A stretch of 64,000 nt of DNA. It comes from Sweltsa coloradensis (taxonomy: Eukaryota > Arthropoda > Insecta > Plecoptera > Chloroperlidae). The stretch covers positions 1,054,001 to 1,118,000 of the forward strand of contig JAMZAV010000024.1 of assembly GCA_024449915.1 (NCBI GenBank). The letters run 5' to 3'. Of the stretch, positions 1-14,000 are shown piece by piece (position 1 is the stretch's first letter; each line of letters opens with the position of its first letter). The notes beneath the pieces were generated by a model. That model saw nothing but the letters and a program-made list of their open reading frames with translations, ran no database searches and was not told where the DNA came from. The position numbers were made by a program, and so were the translations under genes.

Positions 1-1893
1 ATGTAGTTTTTTCATTGTGAGTATTTTATATTTGTAATAATTATCCAATAATGTCAATCTTACTTACCCTTTTAAACTACTGCAAATATTGTTACGTAAT
101 CATATTTTGTATGGAGGTTAGTTCATCATCAATCCCAATTTATTTCCTGTGGTTGTCAACATGTAGGCTCTTTCGATCGGCTTTTCCATTTCAATCGAAA
201 GTAGTTCAACCATGTGAATAAGACTTGACACAATTTAATTCATGAAACCCGCTTGATTATATTACATTTAAGTATTTTACTTGCATACAATGCTCACGGT
301 GATGTGAAAAAAATCCTCGGAAAGTAGAACACTTAGCTTATCTTAGAACCTAGAGTAAACACACATTGGTAATCACCATTTCCGTTTAAACGAGGTTTTA
401 TAAAAAGTGCTTTCAATTACGACGTTTTATCGTGTGTTTATAGCACTGCCCTTGTATGCGGAGGTCTCAATGTTATAGGGGTAATTTCCAACTACCCTTA
501 AATTGCGCTAGACGTTGAGATGTTCTTCGCGAGGACGTTATCTGGGAGTTCACAGTGAAGCCTATTCAATCCTCTGCTCGCTAGTCGCTATCACCAGAAC
601 ACAGCGCTGACTTTCAAGCCGTCGTCTTTCTCAATGTCGTCTTGGCTCAAATCACTCGTGAACACAATTCTTAATCTTGACTGCGTTGTTCAAATATTAA
701 TCAAAGACTTTGATAAATGGGATCTCATCTTTAATAAGAGATATTTGTACGTTGTCAGAGGGGAACGATCTCCAAATCAGCATTTCTGACTTAAATGAAC
801 AATGTTCAAAGATAGTATGAAGTCATTCAACTGTTTTTGATTGTCATGGCCGGTAAAGAAGAGCACAAAATCTCGAATAAGATCCTGTATTTTTCATTAA
901 TACGATCATACTTTATAAGTGTGGTCTACAAGTTGTATGTATGTACTTGAAGTGCAATGGTATTTGCTTTATATTATGTTGAAATAAGGACGTGGTTTCA
1001 GGCCCACGAATCCTGCCATAAAATGTCTGAAACCGCCGAAGGAATACGCTGCCGACATTATGATGTGAGGAGTCCAATAAACATAGATACTACAAGCCCT
1101 TCAGAAGTCGAAGATAGACAGGTGCGTATTTATTAAAACCAATGTGGGCTCTCCCTTCTAAGACATCCTTGATTATAAAATCTACAATTCGCAGAGTATT
1201 GGTATTAGATATTGACGACATTTTATGTTGTAGAATAATGGAAAATACAAGCTTTAAATGTTAGTAGACATGATAATATAGACATCAACAAATCTGTGCA
1301 AAACATATTTTTTAATTGAATCGTTGTTTATTATTATTGAAGACGAATCAGCAATTGTTAATATTCACGCGACTAGTTTTACCAAAGATAACAGACTAGA
1401 GTTGCTAGTAGTAAAGTAGAGTTTTCATCTTTGGTTTTACTGAGGCCAAAATTAAGAGAAGCACGCTGATAGCTTGTCTGCATGTAAATTACATTAATGA
1501 ATTTTGTATTCATTACTGTAAACGTTACTGTAGCAAATTTCGTACTTTTAATTAAGAATGAGCCATGTACATATATTTTAAATTTCGTACCTTTACTTGC
1601 AGCCAGGAATCATGTTATTGATTTTAAATTCTGCACGCAACTACTACTGTGTGTAGCTGTGTGTCAAGCAAGGATATTTATGATGCAATATCCACACTTT
1701 TAAGCTTTTAAATTGTCAACAAATTGTTGATAAGCATGGCAATATAGAAAAACATGACATGTTTGGTATTTTTTTCAAGATTTCAAAAACTGTTATTGTC
1801 AGTGAAGCAATCATTGCATTTCTCTTTGCATGGCAGCTGTGCTAAGTTTCATACATGTGATGCCAGTTTGTGTGTGTGTTGACATGTTGCCAG
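1..1893. other. Anoctamin upstream intron, no exon recognised
   Basis: AT-rich sequence left of the first anoctamin exon. The segment 1002-1121 is open and flanked by AG and GT, but its phase does not fit the next exon. Nothing else is recognisable. Confidence 0.6.
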
Positions 1894-2062
1894 ATTCCTG
1901 GGCAATGAGAACCGAGAAACGTTCTTCAACAACGTCCAGCGCGGCCGGATTCTGTACGAAATCCTCTCGACCTCCATGTATGGCAAGAAGAAGAAAGGTG
2001 AGGTGGGCATCGACAGGCTAGTAGACGAGGGCGTCTTCTCTTCCGCATTTCCTCTCCACGAG
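1894..2062 (+). CDS. Anoctamin exon a (cytosolic N-terminal domain end)
   Basis: It encodes [18 protein letters not shown] and ends in FPLHE, a conserved anoctamin block just before the first helix. The acceptor is the AG at 1892-1893 and the donor GT is at 2063. It starts in phase 2 (one base completes a split codon) and ends in phase 0. The preceding exon was not found in the first 1.9 kb. Confidence 0.92.
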
Positions 2063-5000
2063 GTGAGCTTGTGTTACAACTGTCCAGTTTTCATTAAACT
2101 TTCTCTCTCTCAGGATTCGTGGTTGAGAACTTCTCAATCTAGTTGTGGCTGTGATTCAGTCTCCTTGTTCTTGCTGTGTTTTCTTACTCACTTCGTTTAG
2201 TTTTCCGACCTACACTCTGAAGAATGCGAATCTGACTTTGTGGCTGTTGAAAGTCATCAGAGACTGTAATGGGAATTCCAGCATACCCCCCGGTGGTGAT
2301 GGTGGTTGTGGGGGGGGGGGGGATTGGCTACAGACTTGGTTGGAGTTGGATATAAATGTTCTAGTTCCTTGTCCACGTCTTATTCGTTCTACAAGCACAA
2401 CCCTCTGAGCATACATTGCGGGTTCAAGATGTATCCGGTACATTTAATCCCGGCTTTAATTTCTCCAATCTTGAAATACAAACATGGGCATCATTCATAT
2501 TGATATGATAACCATATCTTGCATGCGCACAGAATGTTTGCTAAATAAAACATAATCCAAGTTTACAAAACCATGAAATTAACAATTAAATATATGCCAT
2601 AATATACAGAATATAGGATGAATATACACAATACATTCCAAGAGTATAAAATTACTGTTATAGTAAATGAATAAGGACAAGTTGCATTGATTTTAGGAAT
2701 GAAATCTTATGGACTCAACGTGATACATAAATATTAGCTGCCAGAAAACTTCTAACACATAATCATTATAGAAACATAGTAAATTCACCTACACACTCAC
2801 ACTCACATTTTCTCATAGCAACATACGCATGAAACAACAGCAGGCTGGCATAACAACATCGTCGGATCCTGGAGGTGACGCGTGTTTTTCTTACCTTGAA
2901 CTGAGTATTGAAACCAGTATTATTCAGATTTACGTTCTTGGTTAAACATACTATAACGACTAACACGTTACTTAAATAATTAATTGACAAATTACAAATT
3001 TGCTATGGGTCTACATTGGTTAGAACACACATCTAACATACGCAAATAGAATATTCAAAATCACTCTTTCAAGTTTATTTATTTTGATTAGCTGCCAAAA
3101 CAGCAAGAAAATAATTTCAATATGTAATGATATAACTTGAATACAACATCCGTATAAATAGCAATTACATAATTATGTTTTGCTGTAACTACATGAATTA
3201 TTCATCAAGAACGGTTAGCAAATCCACCAGAACTCGCACCAGTCTTGAAATAAGTTGTAAGATTATATGAAAATCAACCCAGAAATTAAAACATATATTT
3301 TCCATTAATGAAATCGAGAAATATGTTGTAAGATGAGTTTGTGATAAATATTCAACAGTGATAGGATCTAATTGTAACACAAGACAACTATCCAAGTAAT
3401 TGATTGACAAAATATTAATGAATACAACATATTAAGTGTAGGATTCACTATCAGCAGATGGGGATGCGAGATTGTGGTTGTGGGTTCACCCGCATAATAC
3501 AATTGTACTTGTGTGGTTGTCTTGATTCGCTCTACCTCTACTGCATATAATTAGATACATTACGAAACAAATTCACTCGTTCAGTAATGAGCTTAGCTCA
3601 CACAATTGTAAGAACTCCCGCAAAGGAAGTCGACTGTGTGGTCGCATATACATAAATAAATACACACAAGCACAGACATAAACAAACAAACAAACAAACA
3701 CATAACACAAAAACATAAACAAAAATACACACAGAAACGTACACGCACACTCATAATACAAGCAATGGAAACATTAACATGGCTTATTATTTATGCCCAA
3801 AGTAATAATCCATATATCTTGTAAAGAGTCATAACCTCTTAAACTTTCCGCTGTAGCAAAACTATCCACAAGCTATTTTCTGTGATGCTACAAATGTGGT
3901 TTTAACAAAATACAAAACCGACCTTTTCAATCAACTTAATGCCTTACAATGCTAATATCTCCTTCCTTATCTTGTCTTCGACTTTGCTAATTGATTGCCT
4001 GGATCAAGTCTTCTTTATCGTCCCATGCACACTACTGTACAGCAAGACAATCAACCTTCTTGATATACATTTACTCTTTTCACAGACCTACAAGCGTGGG
4101 CACAAGAAAACTACCCAGGCAGGTCTCCACACCGCTGCACATGTATATAGCATGCATGTAGATTGGTAGGGTGGTTGGTAATAACACCATACCATACTCA
4201 AGAAAACATCTTGGTTTGCTTAGAAGGCTGCAGCATTCGAAGATATGCCAGTATTTAACTTGAAATCACTAATATTTATTATTATTTACGAACTGTTGCA
4301 ACAAAGAAGCATTGTGTATATTACCTGATATTTTGATAGTTCGGAAACCTGTTAAAACCGTATTTAAAATAATGTACAGGCAGGTTTTGGTGATAAAATA
4401 ATGGCCGACTTTCGTTTTTGATTTATCCATCAAAGGTAGGGGAATGCCGGTGAAAATAATCCCACATTTAGTTGGAAGTGGTGTATCTGTTCCATTCTGA
4501 TATATTTGGGGAATTTGAGGACTGGAATCATGTACTAGACTTGCAGCCTTTACTAAATCGTGGTATAAGAATTTAGAGGTAGTATTTTTGGTGGAAATAA
4601 TGGGAATCTTTGTTTTTGGCCCAAAAGCAGTGAATTGGAGGTGAAATTATTCAAATTTTCGTTTTTACCATAAATATCTGCCTGTGATAGTATGCAAAAG
4701 AGCTATTTGGGATACGATATGAAGTCACAAGTATATTGTTCCACGTTGTTTTGAGTATGCATCCCACTGTCGATCAAGTTGTTTGCCTTGTCAGGACTAG
4801 CGTACTCGGATCTATCTCGTTCTGATGTATCGACGTAGCTATTGAGCAATGCTTCTAGTAGATGGCGTTTTGCTGCTAACAATGAGCAAACCATTGTTTG
4901 CTAAACAACATTTTGTTTATCTTGTACGATAACATGCCCGAATAGTATTCAGAATATTGCATTTCAAATTGTAGGCCTATATCCAACCTTTGGGCATCTA

Positions 5001-8000
5001 AAAAACAACCAAAATAATGTGTTGTAAGGTTCAAGATACTTCCTATTATTTAGTCATCCTTGAATAAATGTTTACAAATAAACAATAATTTTCTGTACAC
5101 GCTTTAGCCCTCCTTGGCTCAAATTACATTTTGCTTTTAGTGACTTGATATTTAAGCAATTGTTCCTTACACTGCGTTTTGGATACGTGGCGATTTGTTT
5201 GTTAGTAGTTACATGTTGGAGTACTATTTTGTAATGTATATATTCTATGGGGGTTGCTTAGGATTCCTACAACGGATTGTGTGTGTGTGTGTGTAAAGCT
5301 TCATCGAATTGTCATAGAATTGCAACAATATTAAACATTATAAATGCATCTATACTGACCAATTCCCGCGTTGTTGCACTGGATGAGTAGTTCTTTATAA
5401 TTTAATACTTGTAATTCAATCCAAATATTAGTAAGCTTCATAGGTTTGTGCAGAATGTTGAATTATCATGCCTTTGAATGGTCACCATGCTAACCGAGTT
5501 CAGCTTTCATGGTAAATATACAATAGTTAAACTGTCATTTTGACTGCAACGCACTTGCACTTATAAAAGCTTTCCTTTAAAATATAAATATTCAACTCTT
5601 TTGTAAAAAATGCAATGCAATTTTGTGGGATTATTATGGCTCTGATTGGATTTTTCATTTTTAAATCTAGGCAAATTGTGATAAGTAAACAATGCAATTT
5701 TTAACAAGTAATACTTATCTAATTTATTTATTGAATGCATTGCTTATGAATTGGATTAATTAAATTGAAGAGTTGGTCAAATTTATGGTCAACACAAGTA
5801 CTAACTGTTGTGCATTTTCAGGGTCCTTACGAAATAAAACGGAAAAAGGGAGAAGACCCTTTGAATCAAAGGCAGATTCTCTACGAATACTGGGCCCGTT
5901 GGGGCAAATGGTATAAATATCAGCCCTTGGATCATATTCGAGATTATTTCGGCGAAAAAATCGCAATTTATTTTGCTTGGCTAGGTAAGTCAACTGATTA
6001 CTAATCAAATATCAAACTCATCAGCCACCGAAATATTGCATTTAACTCATTACTATCGCGGTGTCCTAAAACTCTTCTTTGATGGAATCCATCACACTCG
6101 TCATCGGCATCCACATAGATTCCAATGTTCATTTCACCAATGTGCATCAACCTCTTTCTATGGTTAGACTTGGTGTTTCACAATAATTTACATTACAAAA
6201 ACTCACCGAAGGTACACACATATCCTATTCTTTTAACATAGTTTGACAGTACCAGACTCTATATGTACTAATAATGACATTTTGATCCGGGGTAAAAGTA
6301 AAATACACCCTGAGTAAAACCAAAATGTAAACAATGACATTACAAACTCTACAATTTGGGTTCTCGTTTGTTGACAACGTGGATGATAGTAATACAGGTC
6401 ACGCCTATGGAATCTACTTTCAATCATAGCGTCAGGGTGGTACCCTACAAAACTATGATGACTTTTCGAATACAGGACATGAGATTTAATCTTACACTTC
6501 CTACCATGGATTCTCTCGTCCTTCCTTCAGTCCCCCCCCCCCCCCCCCCACTACTACACGACTGACCACTCTCTAACCTTGCTGTGGACACCAAGGTCAA
6601 ACAATGCAGCATCGTACACATTAGATGATGTTGTTTTTATGCCTCGATCAATGCAGCTAGCCGTTGTACGATACCACTATGCATTATATATTATGGTAAT
6701 CCTATTAGTAAAGAGAGCACGGGGGTAGGCGGGGAGAGAGAGTAAAAAGTTATTTCATGATGTTTACTGATCATCACCACAGTATTTTATCTCCACAAAT
6801 GTAATAGGCTACAAATGGTATATTTTACATATTTTCCACGTTGTTAAAGGTACATCTCGCTGTTAATGAAAACATTCTACGGTTGGCATATTATATAGAT
6901 CTTGTATAATATAAATGGGAATTTAAGTATTAGCCTGCACTGGATATGTGGTCTTTTAATTAATGGGTACACAGTACACTATCAATCAATATACATTGAT
7001 TTTGCATAGATTTCGTCTGAATTGATGCCATGAAATAATTTGTTGGCAGTAACAATGTTACGTTTTTATTTACTAGTCAAGCTCTTACTGCTTGACTCAT
7101 TCAACCAACAAAACCCTACTAACCGCCTGCGGGGTTCTATACAGCAAAGTAATCTGCATTCAAATCCAAATTTGAAAGCGTAAGAGGAATTTCTTGCGAA
7201 TGCGACTGAAAAATATATTATTTTAGTTGGAATACGAAATCGTAAATATAAAGAAGATAAATAATTGATCGTCTTAAAAGGAAATTGAACCAATGAATTT
7301 AAAAGTAAAAGTCATGTTTTATGAATAACCATGTGCAAAATTACTATCATTAGGCAATCTTGACTTATTATTTGTTGGTCAATAGCGTATAGCCATTAAG
7401 TTGTCATTAAAAGTTTTAAATGCCCTTACAGAAAAGTAATTAACCTAAATAGTGTCGCATTGCACCCTAAAATACACAGGTCCCCTTCAACAGTAATAAC
7501 ATTTTCCATATTTGACAAAATAATTTCTGCAAGCGCAGTATTTTACCTGTGACCTTCTCGCCGGCTGCAGTATTTTACCTGTGACCTTCTCGCCGCCTGC
7601 AGTATTTTACCTGTGACCTTCTCGCCGGCTGCAGGTTTTTACACTGGGTGGCTCCTGCCGGCAGCAATCGTAGGCCTGTTCGTCTTCCTGTACGGGGTGC
7701 TCACCATGAACTCCAACCCCCTGGCAGTCGAGGTGTGCGAGTCCAAGGGGTTGTTCCGCATGTGCCCGCTGTGCGATGAGAACATCGGCTGCAAGTACTG
7801 GGACCTCAGTGACATCTGCGGGTACGCCAAGGTCGCATATCTCTTCGATCATCCGGGGACAGTGTTCTATGCAGTGTTTGTGTCTTTTTGGGGTAAGTTG
7901 AATTGAATTGACGGGATTTTGTTGTTTACTCTCCAAATCCTTAAATGTTTTATTATTAAACACATATAAAGCTTATATGTATTGAATTAATAATTTGCAA

Positions 8001-11000
8001 AATGCTTCCTTTACACAACATGAAATAGTTTATCGATTTGGATAGTTGGGAAACACTCCTCTCGTAGGCGGAATTGTTAATATTTAATATAATTCTGAAA
8101 TGAAAAAGACAATACCGACCGGGGTGGACTTTTGTAGTTTCTTTATTGTATTAAATATTAATAAAATAGTTGTGTTGGAAGTTTACCATAAATTGTACAA
8201 ATTGAATATCTTAGGAACAAATTTACTTGGATAAGAACGAAAACGAAACCCAAGCTATAATATATCAATAAATCAATATACATTTTGTATTCATGTATTG
8301 TGTGTATGGTGTCCAAAGATGCCTAATTTCATTCTGGCTTGCGTTGTAAATCAGAGAAATCACATAGATGCAGTGACTTCAATGAAGAAAGAAAACCTCT
8401 GATTTAACAAATGAGGAAATCAAGTTATTAATAAGTTGGTGGGATTGGGGAATCGGTCCATTTCAAAACACATTGTCAGTTTCAAAGGTAGTGCCGAACG
8501 TTTTAGCATTCTATTCTTTCTTTTATGGGATTTAATATCACTTCTATTATTATAAGTGACTACTACGGCTCACAGAAGCATATATTTCTTCATTCATGCT
8601 ACTTCGCTAGACACCACAGTCTCACAGATGTCCGAAATTTAGTTCATATGTCATAGAAACTGAAATAAAAACACATTTTCACGATTTGGGCTAAATCTGT
8701 TTTTGGGTTTGGTTAAAAAGTACAAAAAAGTATAGTATATTTTTCTTTTCTGATGATTGGTTCCAAGCTTAATCTTGAGTGGCCTCTGTCTGCAGCCGTG
8801 ACCTTCCTGGAGTACTGGAAGCGTAAGTCCGTGAGCCTGGCGCACCACTGGGACTGCATGGGCTTCCAAGAGGAGGAGGAGCGACCCCGACCCGAGTTCT
8901 CTGCCAAGGCGCCCTTCCTGGAGCGCAACCCTGTCACTGGAATCAGGGAGCCGAGCTTCCCGAGCTCCCTCAGGCACAAGCGCATAGCTGCGGGGATAGG
9001 CATCATCTTCCTCATGGTAAGAATCATATGGCGTCGGCCGTCGGCTCTTTAGTAAAGTCTACTAACTCTGGCCCCAGACGACTCAGTTGTGGTTATTTGC
9101 GAATATATTTTGTCATGAAACTTGTATTATGTTGTACTTTATATACTTAGGTATTTTGTCACGTATTCAATAATGTATGAATCAACGGATAATTTGTTTT
9201 GCAATACTGTAAATTGATTTTTTCTTCAACAATATTCGCTCTCACGTTTCGACTCTCCACTATAGAATCGGTGTTCGTTATTAGCTTCTCGATCTGAATA
9301 AAAAAGTAGACTATTATACATATTGTAAAGTTTGAAATAATATGCCCTCATAGGTAGCTTTCCGATCCGTGTATTGATGCATTGAAAATATTTATTCACA
9401 CTCTATGAAAACGTGTCCAGAAAACTTCACAATTCAAGTCGCATTGCAAGGGTTTCGTGTTCGTGACCCAGTCTTAAGTAACAAAAACTTATTTGGATAA
9501 ACAATAAACCCAAAACAACAACGGTCCCGGATTGACACACAGTGAATGTTTTCTGTTCCAGATGTCGTTAGTAATCATCTTCATAGTTGCAGTGATAATT
9601 TACCGAGTGTTGGTCTCGATACCCCTCTTTCAAAACTCGACGTTTCGCTCCCAAGCCCAAGCGATCGCCAACATGACTGGTGCAGTCGTCAACTTGATCC
9701 TTATCATGGCCATGAGTAGGGTCTATGAGAAGCTGGCCTTCCGTCTCACGTCATGGGGTAAGTATGCTATGCTAAAACCATTTACCTCTTCTACTGCTTT
9801 TTTAAAACATATATTTTAGCCAAGTTATAACCAAAACTTAAAAAGTCAAATACATACATAATTATAATGTCTATACATTCGCATTATATAATTACAATTG
9901 TCCGTTTTTGTAATAGCTATTTCCAATATTGTTCACATTTCATTTTAAATCAACCTTGTTTAATTGTTAACAATTTGACATATCAGAGTTCATATCAGAT
10001 TCAACATGAAATATATCAGAAAATGCGTAATTATTTCAATGTTTAAAACCATTTTGACAGATTCTAAATACTAGAAAATTGAATTTATTAAACGTTTTAT
10101 ATATACCTAATCAATTTATCGAAAAGTTCTATAAAAAGTGCCTTTATAATTAATTTTTACGCAATTCTCTAAAATTTCACACATATGTGGCTGAAATTGG
10201 TTGAATAAAAAAAAATCCAAACAAACTTTTGAATTGCTGCTATTTCGATTTTTAACAAATATTTTGTGGAATGATAATGTGAATATGTAGGTATTTACTA
10301 GATTATGTCACAAACAAACTAGTCAGCGAAGAGCAACTTGAAAGATGCCCTGAAGCAGTCTATCAGCAATGAAATTACACTTAACGATAGCTAATTATAC
10401 GCTAGCTGTCTATGTGGTTGAATTGGAATTTTAATTGTTGTTTTTTGTCCACAGAAATGCACAGGACGCAGACGGAATTCGATGATAATTTAACATTCAA
10501 AGTTTTCATTTTTCAATTCGTAAATTTCTACTCGTCAATATTTTACATAGCTTTCTTCAAGGGCCGGTTTGTTGGCTATCCTGGACATTACACAACTATG
10601 TTGAAACTACGTAATGAGGATGTAAGTATTACATTTGGATTGTTATTACAATGTATGCAGTGCCATTAATTTCTTACTTCTAGTTGTGTTGATAGAATCA
10701 CAATTACTTTTCTGAAACGATCGAGCATCCGTCCCAGATGGCTCATTCAAGATCCGTGGGTTCGAACCCCGGGAAGGCATGGATTTAGTTTATGATCGCG
10801 TCCTCCTCATTCATCATCATAATTATCTTAAACAACACTAATGGCTTCTTTGTAAACAAAATGACTGATTTGGTCAAGGCCTACACTGAAGAACAACGTT
10901 CCACATTTTTATTAGACGAAGGCTATTTCAGATAACCTATAATACAGTAGTAGGCCTACTTATCAACATTTTATTTGCGGGTAAAAAATGCTATTTAAGG

Positions 11001-14000
11001 TTCTCGATTTCTTACCCACAAACCCAAAATAACAGCATGTCATTATCGTAAAGTATGTAGTCACATCGTGTGAGACCGAACCTCAAATTTTGTAAATATA
11101 ATTCAGCCTTTGACTCCTTGAAAAACAGGCCTTATCATTGGTATTTGGTTTAAACGCCAAACTTATTTCATTATTACTATTTACTAAGATATAGCAGGAA
11201 TGTTATTCTAATATAAATAAAAAGTAATATCTGATGAGTGAGCTAATAGCAGTATATTCTTCTGTCAGTGTAGCGCCGGGGGCTGTTTGGTGGAGCTAGC
11301 CCAGCAGCTGGCCGTGATAATGATAGGAAAGCAGATCATCAACAACGCCCAGGAGATAATAGTGCCTAAAATGAAGGCTTGGTGGCACAAGAAACAAGTG
11401 AAACTCTCCAATGTACACAGGACGAGATGGGAGGAGGATTATCAGCTCATTGACAACGAAGGATTATTTCAAGAGTACTTGGAAATGGGTGAGTAGCTCT
11501 TCAGATCTCTTATCCATTTTGCAAGCACCTTTCTTGTCGAAATTAACAAAAAAATACATATTTTTATTCGTATACTTATATATTATTATGATAATATTTG
11601 GGCTTCACGCCAGTTTTTGAAATTTATGCATTGGTCTTGTGGACATATGAGGTTTACAAAAACAATACATATCCAATCAGCTGTATTCCAACTAGTTATC
11701 ACATTATAACATCATCAATTGATCAGTCTATTGACAATTGTAATAAAATATTTAAATAATGTTGGCTTGTTTGTGTGATTGACCAGGGAGACCATATACT
11801 GTGTAGAAATGATTGTATTTAATTTGATTAAATTAAAATATTAATTCTTTTTAAAATGGTACGTATACCATTCTGCAAATTATAGTAAATTAGTTATTCG
11901 GGTTTAAGGGAACACAACACTAAGGTTATTAACGGAAATTTTGATGATAAATTCGTTCAAAGTCGTAAATTCTATACATCCTAATAAAATATTTATTTTC
12001 TTCAAGTTCTCATCTTAGATTTTTGAGGTGTTTGGTTGCATTGTATTTTTATGAAAATGGTCCTAAAGTGTAACAAGATAAATCATTTAAGTATCATTGT
12101 AATGAAATCTTGTTTCTCACTTTTTCTTTCACATTTGCTAGAGTGAAACACGCACGCGCACACGCACACGCACACGCACACTCACACGTGTGTACCTGTG
12201 CATGATGAGTCAGTGAGCCTGAACATGAACAAGCAAGGTTAACCTGTCTTGCTTGGTCTTACACTCAAGTTGTGGAAACTCTCTGGTGACACTCAACAGT
12301 TATATAACATTAGGATTGCATATATATACATACACGAAACGATTTGATTTGAACAGTGGAAGAAGCAACACATATTATGTAAGCCTATCTCAAATGAGCA
12401 AATAATATTATGTATTTAGTATTTGAAATCCAATTCTTAATATGCAACCAATTCTAGAATCACTTAATCAATATTGGTTATTATACAATTAATATCTGTT
12501 GTGCTTTGCAATAGTAAATTTGTCTGTGTTATAAATATATTTTATTTCAATTTGATAACCAAATTTTACAAACATAATTCTTAATATTTTTAGAGATTTT
12601 GTTGGAATTTTACCCAGAAGATCGTTTTCACTTGGTTTTACTCAAGTAAAATTATAAATAGATTGATTTTAGTCAGGGGCAGGTATTCGGGGTGAAAATA
12701 AAAGTCAATTTTCGTTTTTATTATACCCAAAAGCAGTGAATTGCTGGTGAAAATAATTCTACATTTAGCTAGCTCTCTCCCCCATGATATTTTTGAAAAG
12801 TTTGGGTGTGGGACCTTGGTAACAATAAAATGTAGTTATTGGAATTTAGAGGCAGGTATTTGTGGTGGAACGTATTTGCATCTTTGGTTTTGTTCCCGTT
12901 AAAAATGATTTATATAATTTACTGTTTTTATCGGTGAAAATTCGTTTTTACCATAAATACCTGGCTCTGATTATAGTGATGATCGCTGTTACAGTTCTCC
13001 AGTTTGGCTTCATCACAATCTTCGTGGCCGCCTTCCCTTTGGCCCCCCTCTTCGCGCTTCTCAACAACTGGGTAGAGATAAGACTGGACGCTCAGAAGTT
13101 TGTTTGCGAGACGAGAAGGATCGTGGCAGAGAGAGCGGAGAACATTGGCATCTGGTTCAAAATACTGGACATGCTCGCTCATCTGGCTGTCATTAGTAAT
13201 GTAAGTAGTTCCGTCCAAGACCATGCGACACCATTAAACAGCGATTGATAGTATAAGCGCTTCCACGTATGCAGGAATTACCAATCATTTGTAATCTATG
13301 GCTTTGTCCTGGAAACGCGTAAAACATTAATGCAGGTAAGAGGATCCAAAAATGATTTTTACTAAAAATTTCAAAATCTCCGCCTGATGCTCAGAAAATA
13401 TTGTTGTCTTATTGTCCACATATTATTACATAATTGTGATATCAATCTTAAGATGATCAAGTATGTCCTGGTTCTTCGATGTCGCTTGTTCCAGGGTTTT
13501 CTCATAGCGTTCACCTCCGAGTTCCTCCAGAAACTGCTCTACCAGTACGACTACAACTGGCACTTGGAGGGCTACATCAACTTCACCTTGGCGTACGCGC
13601 CCCCCAACGGGACGGCAGTGGAGTGCCGGTACAGGGGGTTCAGGGACCCCGAGGGCAACCTGACTGCCTTCTTCTGGAGGCTGCTGGCGGTGCGACTAGC
13701 ATTCGTCATCATCTTCGAGGTAGTCACCATTAGGGCTTGGCAAACCTTAGATTTGACCCTTACTCGTCAAAAGCTTGTGTTTTTCATTGTTTTGGTTTTC
13801 TTGTGTTTGTTCACTCTCTCGGCTACTAAACTGTGTGAGAATTTCCAGGGAACCTTCAAAATGTTTAAAGTTATTCATTGTTTTTGTTGCGTCGAAAGCA
13901 ATATTTATTAAAGATTTCATCTCATATGTATTTTTTAGTTTAGTTCATCTTAAGTTTAGAGCCCCAGAATTCTTCTAATATTTTCTTCCAACTGCGCTCA

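Noticed and set aside
1002..1121. A 120-bp open segment flanked by AG and GTGCGT, as an upstream anoctamin exon
   Set aside because: It is open only in phase 0/0, while the next exon needs an incoming phase 2. The peptide shows no anoctamin similarity.
2145..2443. Overlapping open frames around the G-run
   Set aside because: Low complexity (poly-G read as Gly, poly-C as Pro) inside an anoctamin intron.
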